Below, in pieces: positions 8,810 to 17,671 of a stretch of DNA of 64,000 bases. The stretch comes from Bacteroidota bacterium. GTDB taxonomy: Bacteria > Bacteroidota > Bacteroidia > Cytophagales > Cyclobacteriaceae. The stretch is taken from assembly GCA_024280115.1 (NCBI GenBank), contig JAJRQT010000016.1, positions 1 to 64,000 on the forward strand, read 5' to 3'. The notes below the pieces were generated by a model. That model searched no databases, was not told the DNA's origin, and saw only the letters and a list, made by a program, of their open reading frames with translations. The position numbers and the translations under genes are program-made. Numbering within the stretch: position 1 is the stretch's first letter; each line of letters starts with the position of its first letter.

Positions 8810-9094
8810 ATGAAATTAAAATTACTTATTGGAATCATCTTAATCGGTGGAGCTACAATAGCAAATGCACAAACCTATAAAGCAGATGTGCCCGAAAACA
8901 TTACCACATTAAATCATTACGAGTCTAAATATGTAGGAGAGATTTACTTTGGGCCAAAAGCTCCAAAAGGACACGAAGCAAACTGGGCACCAACCAAAGC
9001 AGGTGTAGATTATTTCTTACTGTTCCGATTTTATGGACCAACTGAAGCATTAAGTCAGAAAACCTGGGTACTGGGGGATCTGGTTAAACAGTAA
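8810..9094 (+). CDS. Internally deleted DUF1254/DUF1214 relic
   Basis: From ATG 8810 the 94 residues read as a normal family signal peptide (MKLKLLIGI to ANAQ), the first mature block (VPENITTLNHYESKYVG), and then directly the last block of DUF1214 (IYFGPKAPKG, EANWAPT, FLLFRFYGP, a KTWVLGDL ending). Some 350-400 codons between the first and last conserved blocks are missing, but the frame is kept. It is therefore an in-frame internal deletion of a full gene. It could still be secreted, but both domains are lost, so activity is unlikely. An upstream in-frame ATG at 8738 lies inside the hairpin at 8720-8756 and is not used here. Confidence 0.65.
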   Translation: MKLKLLIGIILIGGATIANAQTYKADVPENITTLNHYESKYVGEIYFGPKAPKGHEANWAPTKAGVDYFLLFRFYGPTEALSQKTWVLGDLVKQ

Positions 9095-9171
9095 TTAATT
9101 TAAGAAAAAATATCAGGGAGTTGCTTTTCCCGATCTAAATCAATAAGAATAATGGAAACAAACAAAACGAA

Positions 9172-9208
9172 AATAAGAGGGAGTTGTTACTAGATGACTC
9201 CCCTTATT
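9172..9208 (+). terminator. Hairpin terminator at the end of the DUF1254/DUF1214 array
   Basis: AATAAGAGGGAGT (9172-9184) pairs with ACTCCCCTTATT (9197-9208) apart from one A-C mismatch and one unpaired base, with a 12-nt loop. It lies between the deleted relic and the next gene and marks the end of the array. Confidence 0.6.
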
Positions 9209-9269
9209 CTACTTACTAAGCAAATAACTAAAAAATGGTCCGTGAACTGGCCTCCATAAATTAAAACAA

Positions 9270-9944
9270 ATGAAAAAGACTACCTTATTATCCATACTTT
9301 TTTTAGGCGGATCCCTACTTGGCTACGCCCAAGAAAAAACAGCTGAAGAGCTAGCTAAAATGTCGCAAAACCCATTAGCTAATTTAATGAGTTTCCTGTT
9401 TCAGAATAATACTACTTTTGGAAATGGCCCCAACGGAGACAGAACCTCCAATGTCTTAAATATTCAGCCTGTATTGCCATTTTTTGATGGGCACTTAATT
9501 ACGAGAACCATTATACCAATAGTGAGCTCACTAGACTACACCCAAGAAAGCGGAGCAACAACAGGTATTGGCGATATTAACTCAACCTTATTTTATTCCC
9601 CTACTTCAAAAAATGGTTTAACATGGGGTATCGGACCGGTTTTCGTGATTCCTACAGGAAGTAAAGTGTCATCAAAAAAATTTAGTACAGGGGCTTCTTT
9701 TCTAACTCTTAAAATGAGCAAAAAATTAGTTTATGGATTTTTATTAAGTAATGTTTGGTCGGTAGCAGGAAACGGTGATACTAAGGATGTAAATTCATTT
9801 TTGGCTCAATACTTTGTGAAGTATAATTTCCCCAAAGGATGGTATATTTCATCGGCTCCGATACTTACTGCCAACTGGGAAGCTACCAATGGCAATAAGT
9901 GGGAAATTTCTTTTAGTGGGGGGGAGGTAAAGTCATCAGGATAG
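9270..9944 (+). CDS. Outer-membrane transporter-like protein, frameshifted in a G7 tract
   Basis: The open frame gives 224 residues with a signal peptide (to GYAQ), a PLANLMSFLFQNNTTF block and beta-barrel strands with alternating hydrophobic and polar residues. This resembles proteins annotated as neutral outer-membrane or phenol MetA-pathway-like transporters. After ISFSGG the frame ends quickly at 9942-9944. The frame that continues from GGTAAAGTC reads GKVIRIGKIPFNLQAQVF, a DNFGGFSTRFQIHLMLPK ending, and TAA at 10052-10054, a proper barrel C-terminus. The shift lies in a run of seven G at 9918-9924, and one extra G would restore the frame. It could be phase-variable, a fixed mutation or a sequencing error. 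The restored gene would be 9270-10054. Confidence 0.75.
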   Translation: MKKTTLLSILFLGGSLLGYAQEKTAEELAKMSQNPLANLMSFLFQNNTTFGNGPNGDRTSNVLNIQPVLPFFDGHLITRTIIPIVSSLDYTQESGATTGIGDINSTLFYSPTSKNGLTWGIGPVFVIPTGSKVSSKKFSTGASFLTLKMSKKLVYGFLLSNVWSVAGNGDTKDVNSFLAQYFVKYNFPKGWYISSAPILTANWEATNGNKWEISFSGGEVKSSG

Positions 9945-10070
9945 GTAAGATACCATTTAATCTTCAGGCACAGGTTTTCTGGAATGCTGTTCGTCTGGAT
10001 AATTTCGGGGGTTTTAGCACCCGTTTCCAAATTCACCTAATGTTACCAAAATAAACTTAATTCATTTAGC

Positions 10071-11096
10071 ATGAGAAAATTATTACTTATTATTTCTGTT
10101 GTATTCCTATACACATCAGTCTCAAAAGCTCAAACACCCCACGTAAGCGCATACCAAGCGGGTGCGTATCAAGCCGGGGTTATGAATGTACGCGATTTAG
10201 CCCCGGTGCCAGGAGGCGGTTTGATTATTATTGATTATAATTTTTGGAACAATAGCACATCTTACGTAGATAGATTTGGAAATGATATAACCCATATTGA
10301 GTTAGAATATGATGGTTTGAAAACGGAAATAGATTTAACCCAACAAATTTCGGGTTATACCAACGTACCAGTTTTGTTTTATGCATCGAGTTTCAAATTA
10401 CTTGGAGCAACGTATATGGCGTCTATAAATCCGTCATTTATCTCTTCGGGTTATAAAATGAATATTCATGCGTCATTATCTGATACAACTGTAATTACAG
10501 CGGGAAATACAGGCGGCTTTGGCGATTTGGCCATTATGCCCGTAGGCTTGGGTTGGTCTTTCGGAGACAAGGCAGATTTCTCTCTTTTCTACACTCTTTA
10601 CGCACCCACCGGAAGATATGAAACCGGAGCAGCAGACAATGTGGGGAGAGGTTATTGGACACATCAAATACAATTGCCTGCCTATTTCTACTTTATGGAA
10701 AAAGCAACCGCATTATTCGTAATGCCCACTTTTGAAACCAATAGTAATGTGAAAGATTCTGACGTACGCCCCGGCAATCGATTTAGTATTGAATACGGAG
10801 TAAGCCAGTACATTACATCGTGGTTAGAACTTGAAATATTAAATGGTCATAATTTACAAATCAGCGATGATAAAGGCGATGATGTTTGGTGGGATAATAC
10901 CGCGTTAGAATTTCGAGATCAAGCCAGTACGGTAAGTTTTGGACTTGGTGCCTGGCCTGTGGAAGGACAGTTAAACATCCGTTTAAAATACGCGATGGAT
11001 TATGGCGTAAAGCAACGATACAAAAGTAATTTTTGGTCTTTTAGTTTGATTTACATACCGGGGATCCTGAACGGTAAAACGGCATCGGAGGGTTAG
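10071..11096 (+). CDS. SphA/phenol MetA-type outer-membrane protein
   Basis: A 341-residue exported beta-barrel of the phenol-degradation MetA/SphA family (Phenol_MetA_deg). The signal peptide ends at SKAQ. The mature start has the family block VRDLAPVPGGG, followed by Y-F-W-N and D-G-N-D-I-like segments. Later come IMPVGLGW, DFSLFYTLYAPTGRYE and the repeated strand pattern of a membrane barrel. Members are thought to be porins or uptake proteins for hydrophobic compounds; that is family knowledge, and the substrate here is unknown. It follows the restored end of the preceding barrel gene by 16 nt, so the two form a pair downstream of the DUF1254/DUF1214 array. Confidence 0.75.
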   Translation: MRKLLLIISVVFLYTSVSKAQTPHVSAYQAGAYQAGVMNVRDLAPVPGGGLIIIDYNFWNNSTSYVDRFGNDITHIELEYDGLKTEIDLTQQISGYTNVPVLFYASSFKLLGATYMASINPSFISSGYKMNIHASLSDTTVITAGNTGGFGDLAIMPVGLGWSFGDKADFSLFYTLYAPTGRYETGAADNVGRGYWTHQIQLPAYFYFMEKATALFVMPTFETNSNVKDSDVRPGNRFSIEYGVSQYITSWLELEILNGHNLQISDDKGDDVWWDNTALEFRDQASTVSFGLGAWPVEGQLNIRLKYAMDYGVKQRYKSNFWSFSLIYIPGILNGKTASEG

Positions 11097-11138
11097 ATAA
11101 AAAATGAACAACCGCTATTTGTTTTAAATTGAGTATTG

Positions 11139-11852
11139 ATGGTTAAGAAATTACTTCTACTTGTAATGATATCTTTTTTCGCAGATGATATAATTGCACA
11201 AAACGATTCACAGGTAAACCATCAAATCTGGATTGACTTTTACCCGCATTATTATAGAACTGAAAAATTAGAATATTACGGAGATACAGGTTATCGAACT
11301 ATCATAGGAGAAAGAAGTTGGAGCAGAATATATGTGCGTCCATCGGTCAGATATCATTTTAGTAAAAACTGGGAGCTTCAGGGAGGTGTTGGGGTTTTCT
11401 ACATATTTAACACGAATACTATTGATCAATTTGAAGTGAGGCCCTGGCAAGGCGTACAATTTAACGGACCTAAATTTAGACGGATTAGTTTTAAAAATTC
11501 CCTTAAACTAGAGGAACGCTGGTCGTACTTAACAGATACATGGGATGCCAATTTTGAATTTAGGCTGCGTTTTAAGATTTCCGGCTCTATTGCTTTGCGC
11601 GATAAATGGGCCATCCCTTTTTATGGGGAAGCTTTTTTACCACTCACCGGTAAAATTGAAGAGCTGTATCAAAATCAGGGAAGGGCGGGAGTTGGCCTAA
11701 GTTATCAAGCTTCGAAAGATTGGAAACTTGCTTTTTTAATGAATTGGCAACGATCTAAAGCAGGGCAAAATGCAGAGGTTGGTGTTTCGGACTATGTATA
11801 TCAACTTAAAATCATAAAAAAATGGAAAAGGCTGATAGGAAAAAATATGTGA
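11139..11852 (+). CDS. DUF2490 family outer-membrane protein
   Basis: From ATG 11139 (preferred over the TTG three bases upstream) the protein has about 237 residues. It has a signal peptide (VKKLLLLVMISFFA, cleavage near IIAQ) and strands typical of DUF2490 barrels: NHQIWIDFYPHYY, RPSVRYHFSKNWELQGGVG, the R-P-W-Q-G motif, FKNSLKLEERW, FEFRLRFKI and a C-terminal GVGLSYQ. DUF2490 proteins are small outer-membrane barrels of unknown role in Bacteroidota. The gap from the previous gene is 42 nt, on the same strand. The assignment is from pattern recognition of the RPWQG and EERW blocks. Confidence 0.7.
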   Translation: MVKKLLLLVMISFFADDIIAQNDSQVNHQIWIDFYPHYYRTEKLEYYGDTGYRTIIGERSWSRIYVRPSVRYHFSKNWELQGGVGVFYIFNTNTIDQFEVRPWQGVQFNGPKFRRISFKNSLKLEERWSYLTDTWDANFEFRLRFKISGSIALRDKWAIPFYGEAFLPLTGKIEELYQNQGRAGVGLSYQASKDWKLAFLMNWQRSKAGQNAEVGVSDYVYQLKIIKKWKRLIGKNM

Positions 11853-11916
11853 TGGGGTTTCCTGTTTAGCAATATGTACAAAAATAAATTATTATAAACT
11901 TTAAATTATTAGAATT

Positions 11917-12642
11917 ATGTTAATCGGGTTAGGATTATTAGTAGTAGCAATTTTGTTTGGAGGAGATTCTCCATTTGTTATTCCCAAGTTGGATAATTAT
12001 GTAAAAACTCATGTAGTTGATGACGGCAGGAAAGAGATTGTATTGGAGCACTTGAAAGATGCTAAAGTAAAAAGGAAGGCGAGTGAAAAAAAGAATGCCA
12101 AATATATTAAGGAATTCAAAAAATTACTCAAATCGAGGGAAACAACAAAGGAAGAGTTAGAATCGATCATTCAAAATATCAAGGATAATCAAGCGGTTTC
12201 AGATCAAGCGAATATTAAATCTAATATCGAGGCTCAAAAAAATATTACTACCGAAGAATGGGATGCCATCAATGCTGATATTGCCAAAGGATTAGAAAAA
12301 CCAAACAAAAAAGCAACTAAGTTCAGTAATAAGTTGAACACAACATATGAAAAATGGAAGGTTAAAATTGCGAAGACCATTGTTGATGAAGATAAGAAAG
12401 AAAAGGCTGTGGCTTCTGCTGAAAAATTGAGAGCGCTTTATTTAAAAAACCGGGATTTGATTCAAAAAGAAGTGACAAATAAAAACTCCATTTTGTATCA
12501 ATATGAAGCTTCAAAAGAGGAATTGAATATGATGCAAGATAAGTTCATGGATTTATCTGAGAAAGTGTTGAAGGCAGCCATCAAGACCCATTTTGAACTA
12601 ATTGAGCTGACAACCGAAGACGAGTGGAAAAAGATATTGTAA
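11917..12642 (+). CDS. Membrane-anchored coiled-coil protein, unknown
   Basis: 241 residues with a single N-terminal hydrophobic segment (LIGLGLLVVAILFGG) and no clear signal cleavage site. A long Lys/Glu-rich, mostly helical region follows (residues 40-230, KEEL, KKATKF, KEKAVASAEKLRALYLKN). It looks like a single-pass anchored periplasmic coiled-coil. I do not recognise a family. The base composition is like its neighbours. It lies between a DUF2490 barrel and a BamA-type barrel, so a role as a periplasmic spacer or chaperone is possible but is only inference. Confidence 0.6.
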   Translation: MLIGLGLLVVAILFGGDSPFVIPKLDNYVKTHVVDDGRKEIVLEHLKDAKVKRKASEKKNAKYIKEFKKLLKSRETTKEELESIIQNIKDNQAVSDQANIKSNIEAQKNITTEEWDAINADIAKGLEKPNKKATKFSNKLNTTYEKWKVKIAKTIVDEDKKEKAVASAEKLRALYLKNRDLIQKEVTNKNSILYQYEASKEELNMMQDKFMDLSEKVLKAAIKTHFELIELTTEDEWKKIL

Positions 12643-12797
12643 GTACTGTTTAATAAAGAACCCTTAAACTGATTGAAGTTGTCGTCATGTTTTCTGTTAT
12701 TTCTGATAATAAACATTTTCATAGAGGATAAAATAGAAGTGGAATTACGCATGAACATTTGTGCCATCAATACCGATAATCATAACTTAGTAAAATC

Positions 12798-13943
12798 ATG
12801 AAAATACGTTTTATCACCGTGTTTGCTATTATTCTTAGTGCCCACTTTGTTAGCGCTCAAGAAGAAAATAAAATTGATAGTATAAGCAATAATGTAATTC
12901 AGTCTATTTATAAAGATGTCCCGGAATCCATTGATAGTGCGGCAAAAAGATCCGCCTTCAAAGCTTACCCTTATCTATTTTATACACCTGAATCTAAACT
13001 TGCCTTTGGGGCAGGCGGTATATATACCTTTTATACGGGAAAGGGAGCAGAATTAAAACCTTCAAAAATTGGCTTTGGCGGGTATTATTCAACCAATAAA
13101 CAGTATAAAATCAGCATGAATAACACGTATTATTTTGCGAATAATAAACTGTATTTTCATCTGCCAATAAGCTATGGTTTATTTATTAATAAATACTGGG
13201 GTATTGGAAAAGATGTAAGTGATTACGAAAATTCCGGATATACCGTACAAACCTTCGCTGCCACGCTAACGTTTCAGTTACCCCCTGTATGGTTTTCATC
13301 AGACCGAACGGGAATTATCATTGATTATGATTTTACAGAAATTGTTGACAAGCAAAACAATGGTTTACTCAAAAATGATTCCCTGCCCGGGTCGAATGGA
13401 GGGCAACTTATTGGGATTGGCGCTGATTTAGTTTGGGATAGCCGGGATAATATCTTTTTCCCCAATAAGGGTGGTTATCAGTATTTCAAAGTGGTTTTTT
13501 ATCCGGGGTTCAGCGATTACACCTTTGCCAATTTCGAACTCGATGTAAGGCACTATCGCGCCTTTGGGAAAGATCATGTGTTGGCGGGTAACTTCTTTCT
13601 GCAATCTGCCATAGGCGAAACCCCTTTTTATAAACTACCGTCAGTGGGTGGCAAACAAATGCGAGGTTATTTTTATGGCAGGTATCGTGACAATTTTTTT
13701 GCCATGCTACAAATGGAATACCGTCAATACTTCACTAAAAAATGGGGGTTTGTAGTCTTTTCTTCAGTAGGTAATGTAGCCCCATCAATTCTTGATTACA
13801 ATTTTGAAAGTGTTAAATACACCTATGGTGCCGGATTGAGATATCTGTTTAATAAAAAGGAGAAAATAAACTTAAGAATGGATGTTGGCATTGGGACAGA
13901 AGGCAGCACAGGTATTTATTTTGGTATTGAAGAGGTATTTTAA
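12798..13943 (+). CDS. BamA/TamA family outer-membrane barrel without POTRA domains
   Basis: 381 residues with a signal peptide ending in VSAQ. After a short polar stretch, a 16-strand-type Omp85 barrel follows. Visible hallmarks are YLFYTPESKLAFGAGG near the barrel start, GIGADLVWDSRDNIFFPNKGGYQ (the typical WDSRDN/FPxxG strand pair), a P-x-V-G-G-K-Q-M-R-G-Y block corresponding to the loop-6 RGY region, and a C-terminal aromatic residue. No POTRA repeats are present, so it is not BamA itself and resembles the short surface-antigen type. The substrate is unknown. It is the first of two such short barrels in this block; the other is at 19285. Confidence 0.8.
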   Translation: MKIRFITVFAIILSAHFVSAQEENKIDSISNNVIQSIYKDVPESIDSAAKRSAFKAYPYLFYTPESKLAFGAGGIYTFYTGKGAELKPSKIGFGGYYSTNKQYKISMNNTYYFANNKLYFHLPISYGLFINKYWGIGKDVSDYENSGYTVQTFAATLTFQLPPVWFSSDRTGIIIDYDFTEIVDKQNNGLLKNDSLPGSNGGQLIGIGADLVWDSRDNIFFPNKGGYQYFKVVFYPGFSDYTFANFELDVRHYRAFGKDHVLAGNFFLQSAIGETPFYKLPSVGGKQMRGYFYGRYRDNFFAMLQMEYRQYFTKKWGFVVFSSVGNVAPSILDYNFESVKYTYGAGLRYLFNKKEKINLRMDVGIGTEGSTGIYFGIEEVF

Positions 13944-14000
13944 AAACCAAAGACAATATTTAGGAGTTAATAGTACATTGAAATTTTTAAATTGAATAAA

Positions 14001-15722
14001 ATGAAGCCGTTAAGAAACTTACTTTTTGATAAAAAAATGCTCTTGTTCTTAGCGCTATCACTTTTATGGGGTAGTATTGTTTTTGCCCAAAATGTAGAAA
14101 AACCAAAATTGATTCTTCAAATTACCGTGGATCAACTCCGCGGAGATTTACCCACAAAATTTATGAAAAACATGGGCGAAGGCGGTTTTAAATACTTACT
14201 TAAAGATGGTATTTGGTACAACAATGCACACTATGGCCATGCTAATACCGAAACCGTTGTTGGTCATACAACACTTGCCACTGGCGCCGATCCTGCTGTT
14301 CATGGTATGATTTCTAATGTATGGCTAGATAGGGAGACAGGGAAACTAGCTTATAATATTGAAGACTCGCGTTACCACATTTTATCGGAAGGAGCAGATG
14401 TGGATGAAGATACAGAATTAGACGCTTCGCAAAAACTGGCCTCAAGTGACGGGCGCTCCCCATCCAATATTATTGTCACCACTTTTAGTGACGAATTGGC
14501 CTTAACTACCCATGGCGAGGCGAAGGTATTTGGCGTTTCGGTAAAAGACCGTGGAGCGGTTACCTTAGCCGGACATACAGGTAAAGCATTCTGGTTTTCA
14601 AAAGCTACCAATGAGTTTATAACCAGTTCATATTATTATGAAAAATACCCCAATTGGGTAACGGATTGGAATAAACAAAAAATGCCGGCGCGATACGCCG
14701 ACAAATCTTGGGAGTTAAGTGTTGATCAATCTAAGTATATATTTGGAAGCCAAGATGACCAACCTTGGGAAATGGATGTAGCTGGATTTGGCAGAACATT
14801 TCCGCATAAATATGGTCCGGCTGACAGTAAGTACTTGGGTAACTTTTTAATATTCAGCCCTGCAGGTGATGAGCTTACCCTTGATTTTGCTAAAGCACTC
14901 ATTGTTGCAGAAGACATCGGAAAGGATGATGTTACGGATTTCTTAGCTATCAGCTTTTCATCTACCGATTATGTAGGTCATTTATTTGGCCCGTCGAGTT
15001 TAGAAGCCGAAGACAATATGTTACGTTTAGATAGAACCCTATCTGATTTGTTCACATATATTGATGAACATGTTGGATTAGAAAACACCCTTATTGTTCT
15101 TTCGGCTGACCATGGAGGTCCTGAAGCTCCAGGTTACTTAAAAACATTTGGCATCGAGTCAGATTACGTTTCACCTAACAAATGGGATAAGGCGCCGGCC
15201 ATCCAAAGACTAAAAGATAAATTCGGAATCGGACAAGAACTAATTTTAGAATTCTTCCCTCCTTATGTGTACCTAAATCACGATATAATTAAAGAAAAGG
15301 GATTGGATTTAGCCGAAGTGCAAATCGCTATTTCTAAAGAATTGATGAGTGTAAAAGGCATAGCGTTAGCTGTTTCCAGCGAATCATTAAGAGCAAATGA
15401 TTTGCCAGATACATACTTAAACCGTAAAGCTTTAAAAAACTTCAATTACAAGCGCTCCGGCGATATTTTATTATTGCTCAGTCCACAGTATTTCTTTAAC
15501 GATTTTGATGGTGAAATTGTAGCCGCCAACCACGGCGGGCCATGGATGTACGATAGTTATGTGCCCGTAGTATTTGCAGGTTGGAGTATTCAAGGGCAAG
15601 CGGTATCACGTAGGATCGAGCCAAAAGACATCGCAATTACGTTATCCAATATTTTACAAACCAAGCCTCCATCGGGTGCTGACGGGGTGGTTTTAATTGA
15701 AGTTTTAGAGGATATAAAGTAA
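14001..15722 (+). CDS. PafA-like alkaline phosphatase
   Basis: Start ATG 14001 (a TTG lies 9 nt upstream) gives 573 residues with a signal peptide ending in VFA at residue 29. The alkaline-phosphatase superfamily fold shows its metal and catalytic motifs in order: TVDQLRGD (Asp44), NTETVVGH with the probable Thr nucleophile at residue 85, VKDRG (Lys182 and Arg184), STDYVGH, SADHGG and ANHGG. The K-x-R pair is what distinguishes PafA-type phosphomonoesterases from related diesterases, so a calcium- or zinc-dependent periplasmic phosphate-releasing enzyme is likely. It is followed 11 nt later by a CorA-type channel, and together they may serve phosphate and divalent-metal supply. Confidence 0.85.
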   Translation: MKPLRNLLFDKKMLLFLALSLLWGSIVFAQNVEKPKLILQITVDQLRGDLPTKFMKNMGEGGFKYLLKDGIWYNNAHYGHANTETVVGHTTLATGADPAVHGMISNVWLDRETGKLAYNIEDSRYHILSEGADVDEDTELDASQKLASSDGRSPSNIIVTTFSDELALTTHGEAKVFGVSVKDRGAVTLAGHTGKAFWFSKATNEFITSSYYYEKYPNWVTDWNKQKMPARYADKSWELSVDQSKYIFGSQDDQPWEMDVAGFGRTFPHKYGPADSKYLGNFLIFSPAGDELTLDFAKALIVAEDIGKDDVTDFLAISFSSTDYVGHLFGPSSLEAEDNMLRLDRTLSDLFTYIDEHVGLENTLIVLSADHGGPEAPGYLKTFGIESDYVSPNKWDKAPAIQRLKDKFGIGQELILEFFPPYVYLNHDIIKEKGLDLAEVQIAISKELMSVKGIALAVSSESLRANDLPDTYLNRKALKNFNYKRSGDILLLLSPQYFFNDFDGEIVAANHGGPWMYDSYVPVVFAGWSIQGQAVSRRIEPKDIAITLSNILQTKPPSGADGVVLIEVLEDIK

Positions 15723-15733
15723 TTTTTATCATA

Positions 15734-16699
15734 ATGAATTATAACGTTTTTAAGTTAGGTAGTTCGGGTATTACAAAGATCGATTCAACTACTCTTTTTG
15801 AGTTAGAAAAGGACAAATCAACCATATACGTAGTGCATGTAAATGCAACAGATCGTAAGTTGATTAAAAACGACCTCGTAGAATTTGGCGTTCAACCTGA
15901 CATTTCAGAATATATTCAATCTCCATTTGAACATATTAGATTTTATTATTATAAAGAAACGTTGTATGGGGAAATGGCCTTTTTCTCATCAGAAGTAATG
16001 GAGGAGCAATATACCTCTTTAATTATACGAAAAAACGTTCTTATTGTAATTCACCCAAATAACGCTAGCATCTTCACCAACCTAAACAAAACACTTCAAT
16101 CGTTTAATGAGGGTCAACAAAATAAAATTAGTTTGGAGATCATTCTATATTCTATAATTCTTGAAATCTTGTCAAATTACGGGAAGTTGATTTTATCTTA
16201 TCGAGATGAAATAGAAGATTTAGCCCAAGAAATGGATAAAAAAGGATCATCTCTTTCAACCAAAGATATTTGGCAATCGAAAACAGAATCTACTACATTT
16301 CAGCGGGTTTTAGATAAGTTGTATTACACGCTAAGCTTTCCACCAACAAAAGCTTTTATAGATGCCCAAAGTCCTTATTTAAAGTCTTTTGATTATTTAA
16401 TAAAGAACCTAAGTCTCTTAAAAGCTTCGCTCAATCAGGTAGAAGATCGATTAGATTCTTTAAACGATCATTATCAATTAATTTTACAAAGCAAGTCGAA
16501 CAAACGTTTAAAGGTTTTAACAATTATTCAAGCCATTTTTGTTCCATTAACTTTATTGGTAGGAATTTACGGAATGAATTTTAAATATATGCCAGAGCTC
16601 GATTTCCAATATGGCTACTTTGTTAGCCTAGGGGTTATGGTAATTTTTGTTTTGTTATCAATATTCTTCTTTTACAAAAAGGGATGGTTTAAAGATTAG
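15734..16699 (+). CDS. corA: CorA-family divalent metal transporter
   Basis: 321 residues. The large N-terminal cytoplasmic part contains a mixed domain and long helices (DEIEDLAQEM to LDSLNDHY). Two C-terminal membrane helices follow, the first ending in the YGMNF signature (GMN motif) that defines CorA channels, the second rich in V/F/L and followed by KKGWF. CorA proteins form pentameric Mg2+/Co2+ channels. The sequence of the loop after GMN (KYMPEL) fits the family. It begins 11 nt after the phosphatase stop, suggesting one transcript. The symbol is used in the family sense; whether this is the main Mg2+ importer cannot be told from the window. Confidence 0.88.
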   Translation: MNYNVFKLGSSGITKIDSTTLFELEKDKSTIYVVHVNATDRKLIKNDLVEFGVQPDISEYIQSPFEHIRFYYYKETLYGEMAFFSSEVMEEQYTSLIIRKNVLIVIHPNNASIFTNLNKTLQSFNEGQQNKISLEIILYSIILEILSNYGKLILSYRDEIEDLAQEMDKKGSSLSTKDIWQSKTESTTFQRVLDKLYYTLSFPPTKAFIDAQSPYLKSFDYLIKNLSLLKASLNQVEDRLDSLNDHYQLILQSKSNKRLKVLTIIQAIFVPLTLLVGIYGMNFKYMPELDFQYGYFVSLGVMVIFVLLSIFFFYKKGWFKD

Positions 16700-16712
16700 T
16701 TAAAATCCAGTA

Positions 16713-17630
16713 TTGAAAACACTCAAAACATATCTCATTTTGATTATCGGATTGCTTTCGGTAACACAGGCTAGTTCGCAAGACTTAGAACCTCGCTTAA
16801 TGTCTTCTGTCCCCACAGGAGGTAGATTTTTCATTGCTTCTTATGGTCATTCAGCAGGCAATATATTACTGGATAATTCTCTACCTATTGAAGATTTAAA
16901 ATCTAAAATGAATAATGTTGTTTTGGCGTATGCAGGTAGTTTCAAACTTTTTAATAAACTGGCAAAATTCGATGTAATTGCACCGTATTCTTTTGCGCAG
17001 TTTGAAGGTGTTGTTAGCAATATAGATTCATCCACTACTCGAACAGGGTTTGGTGATCCGTTGATTCGCTTGTCGGTAATTCTCGTCGGAAATAAACCGG
17101 TTCCGTTAAGCGAGTTTGGTAAAATAGCTCCCAAAAAATTTAATCTTGGTGTATATTCCAGAGTACGGATTCCCATCGGGCAATACGATCCGAATAAATT
17201 TTTAAATCTGGGAGCTAATCGTTGGGCAGTTAAATTCGGCGTTGTGGGTTCGTATGCGATTAAAAGAAAATTGGTTTTTGAACTCCATTTATTAAGCTGG
17301 ATTTTTGGCGATAATAACAACTTCTTTAATGGAAATGAGATTAGTCAGAACCCGCTATTAATTGCGCAGTTTCATGCCAGTTATACTTTCAAACCCGGAC
17401 TATGGGTTGCTGTGTCTGTAGGCAGAAGCGGCTTGGGTACTACCGCAGTTAATGGGGTAGATCAAGATGATAATCAAAATAACAGCAGAGTAGGAGTTGC
17501 ATTTTCTTACAGAATAGCAAAACATCACTCGTTAAAAATTGCTTATACTACTGGGTTTTCGATAAGGTATGGAGCAGATTTCAATACATTCATATTAGCT
17601 TATCAATTTTTATGGTTTAAGCAAGCTTAA
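16713..17630 (+). CDS. Phenol MetA-type outer-membrane protein
   Basis: 305 residues starting at TTG 16713. No ATG occurs before residue 30, and the TTG is needed to include the signal peptide (TYLILIIGLLSVTQA, cleavage near SSQ). The mature protein has the barrel pattern of the MetA/SphA family: EPRLMSSVPTGG, AYAGSFKLFNKLAKFDVIAPY, RTGFGDPLIRLSV, GVYSRVRIPIGQYDPNKFLNLG and a C-terminal strand FILAYQFLWF. Members are candidate porins for hydrophobic or aromatic compounds. It follows corA by 13 nt. The use of TTG is inferred from the sequence only. Confidence 0.75.
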   Translation: MKTLKTYLILIIGLLSVTQASSQDLEPRLMSSVPTGGRFFIASYGHSAGNILLDNSLPIEDLKSKMNNVVLAYAGSFKLFNKLAKFDVIAPYSFAQFEGVVSNIDSSTTRTGFGDPLIRLSVILVGNKPVPLSEFGKIAPKKFNLGVYSRVRIPIGQYDPNKFLNLGANRWAVKFGVVGSYAIKRKLVFELHLLSWIFGDNNNFFNGNEISQNPLLIAQFHASYTFKPGLWVAVSVGRSGLGTTAVNGVDQDDNQNNSRVGVAFSYRIAKHHSLKIAYTTGFSIRYGADFNTFILAYQFLWFKQA

Positions 17631-17671
17631 AATTTATTATAATTATATGAACTAAATTAAAATTAAGAAAA

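Noticed and set aside
12673-12801. 42-codon frame from TTG 12673 ending in TGA overlapping the next ATG
   Set aside because: No start better than TTG, no recognisable family, and the sequence could be chance. A conserved homologue would change this.
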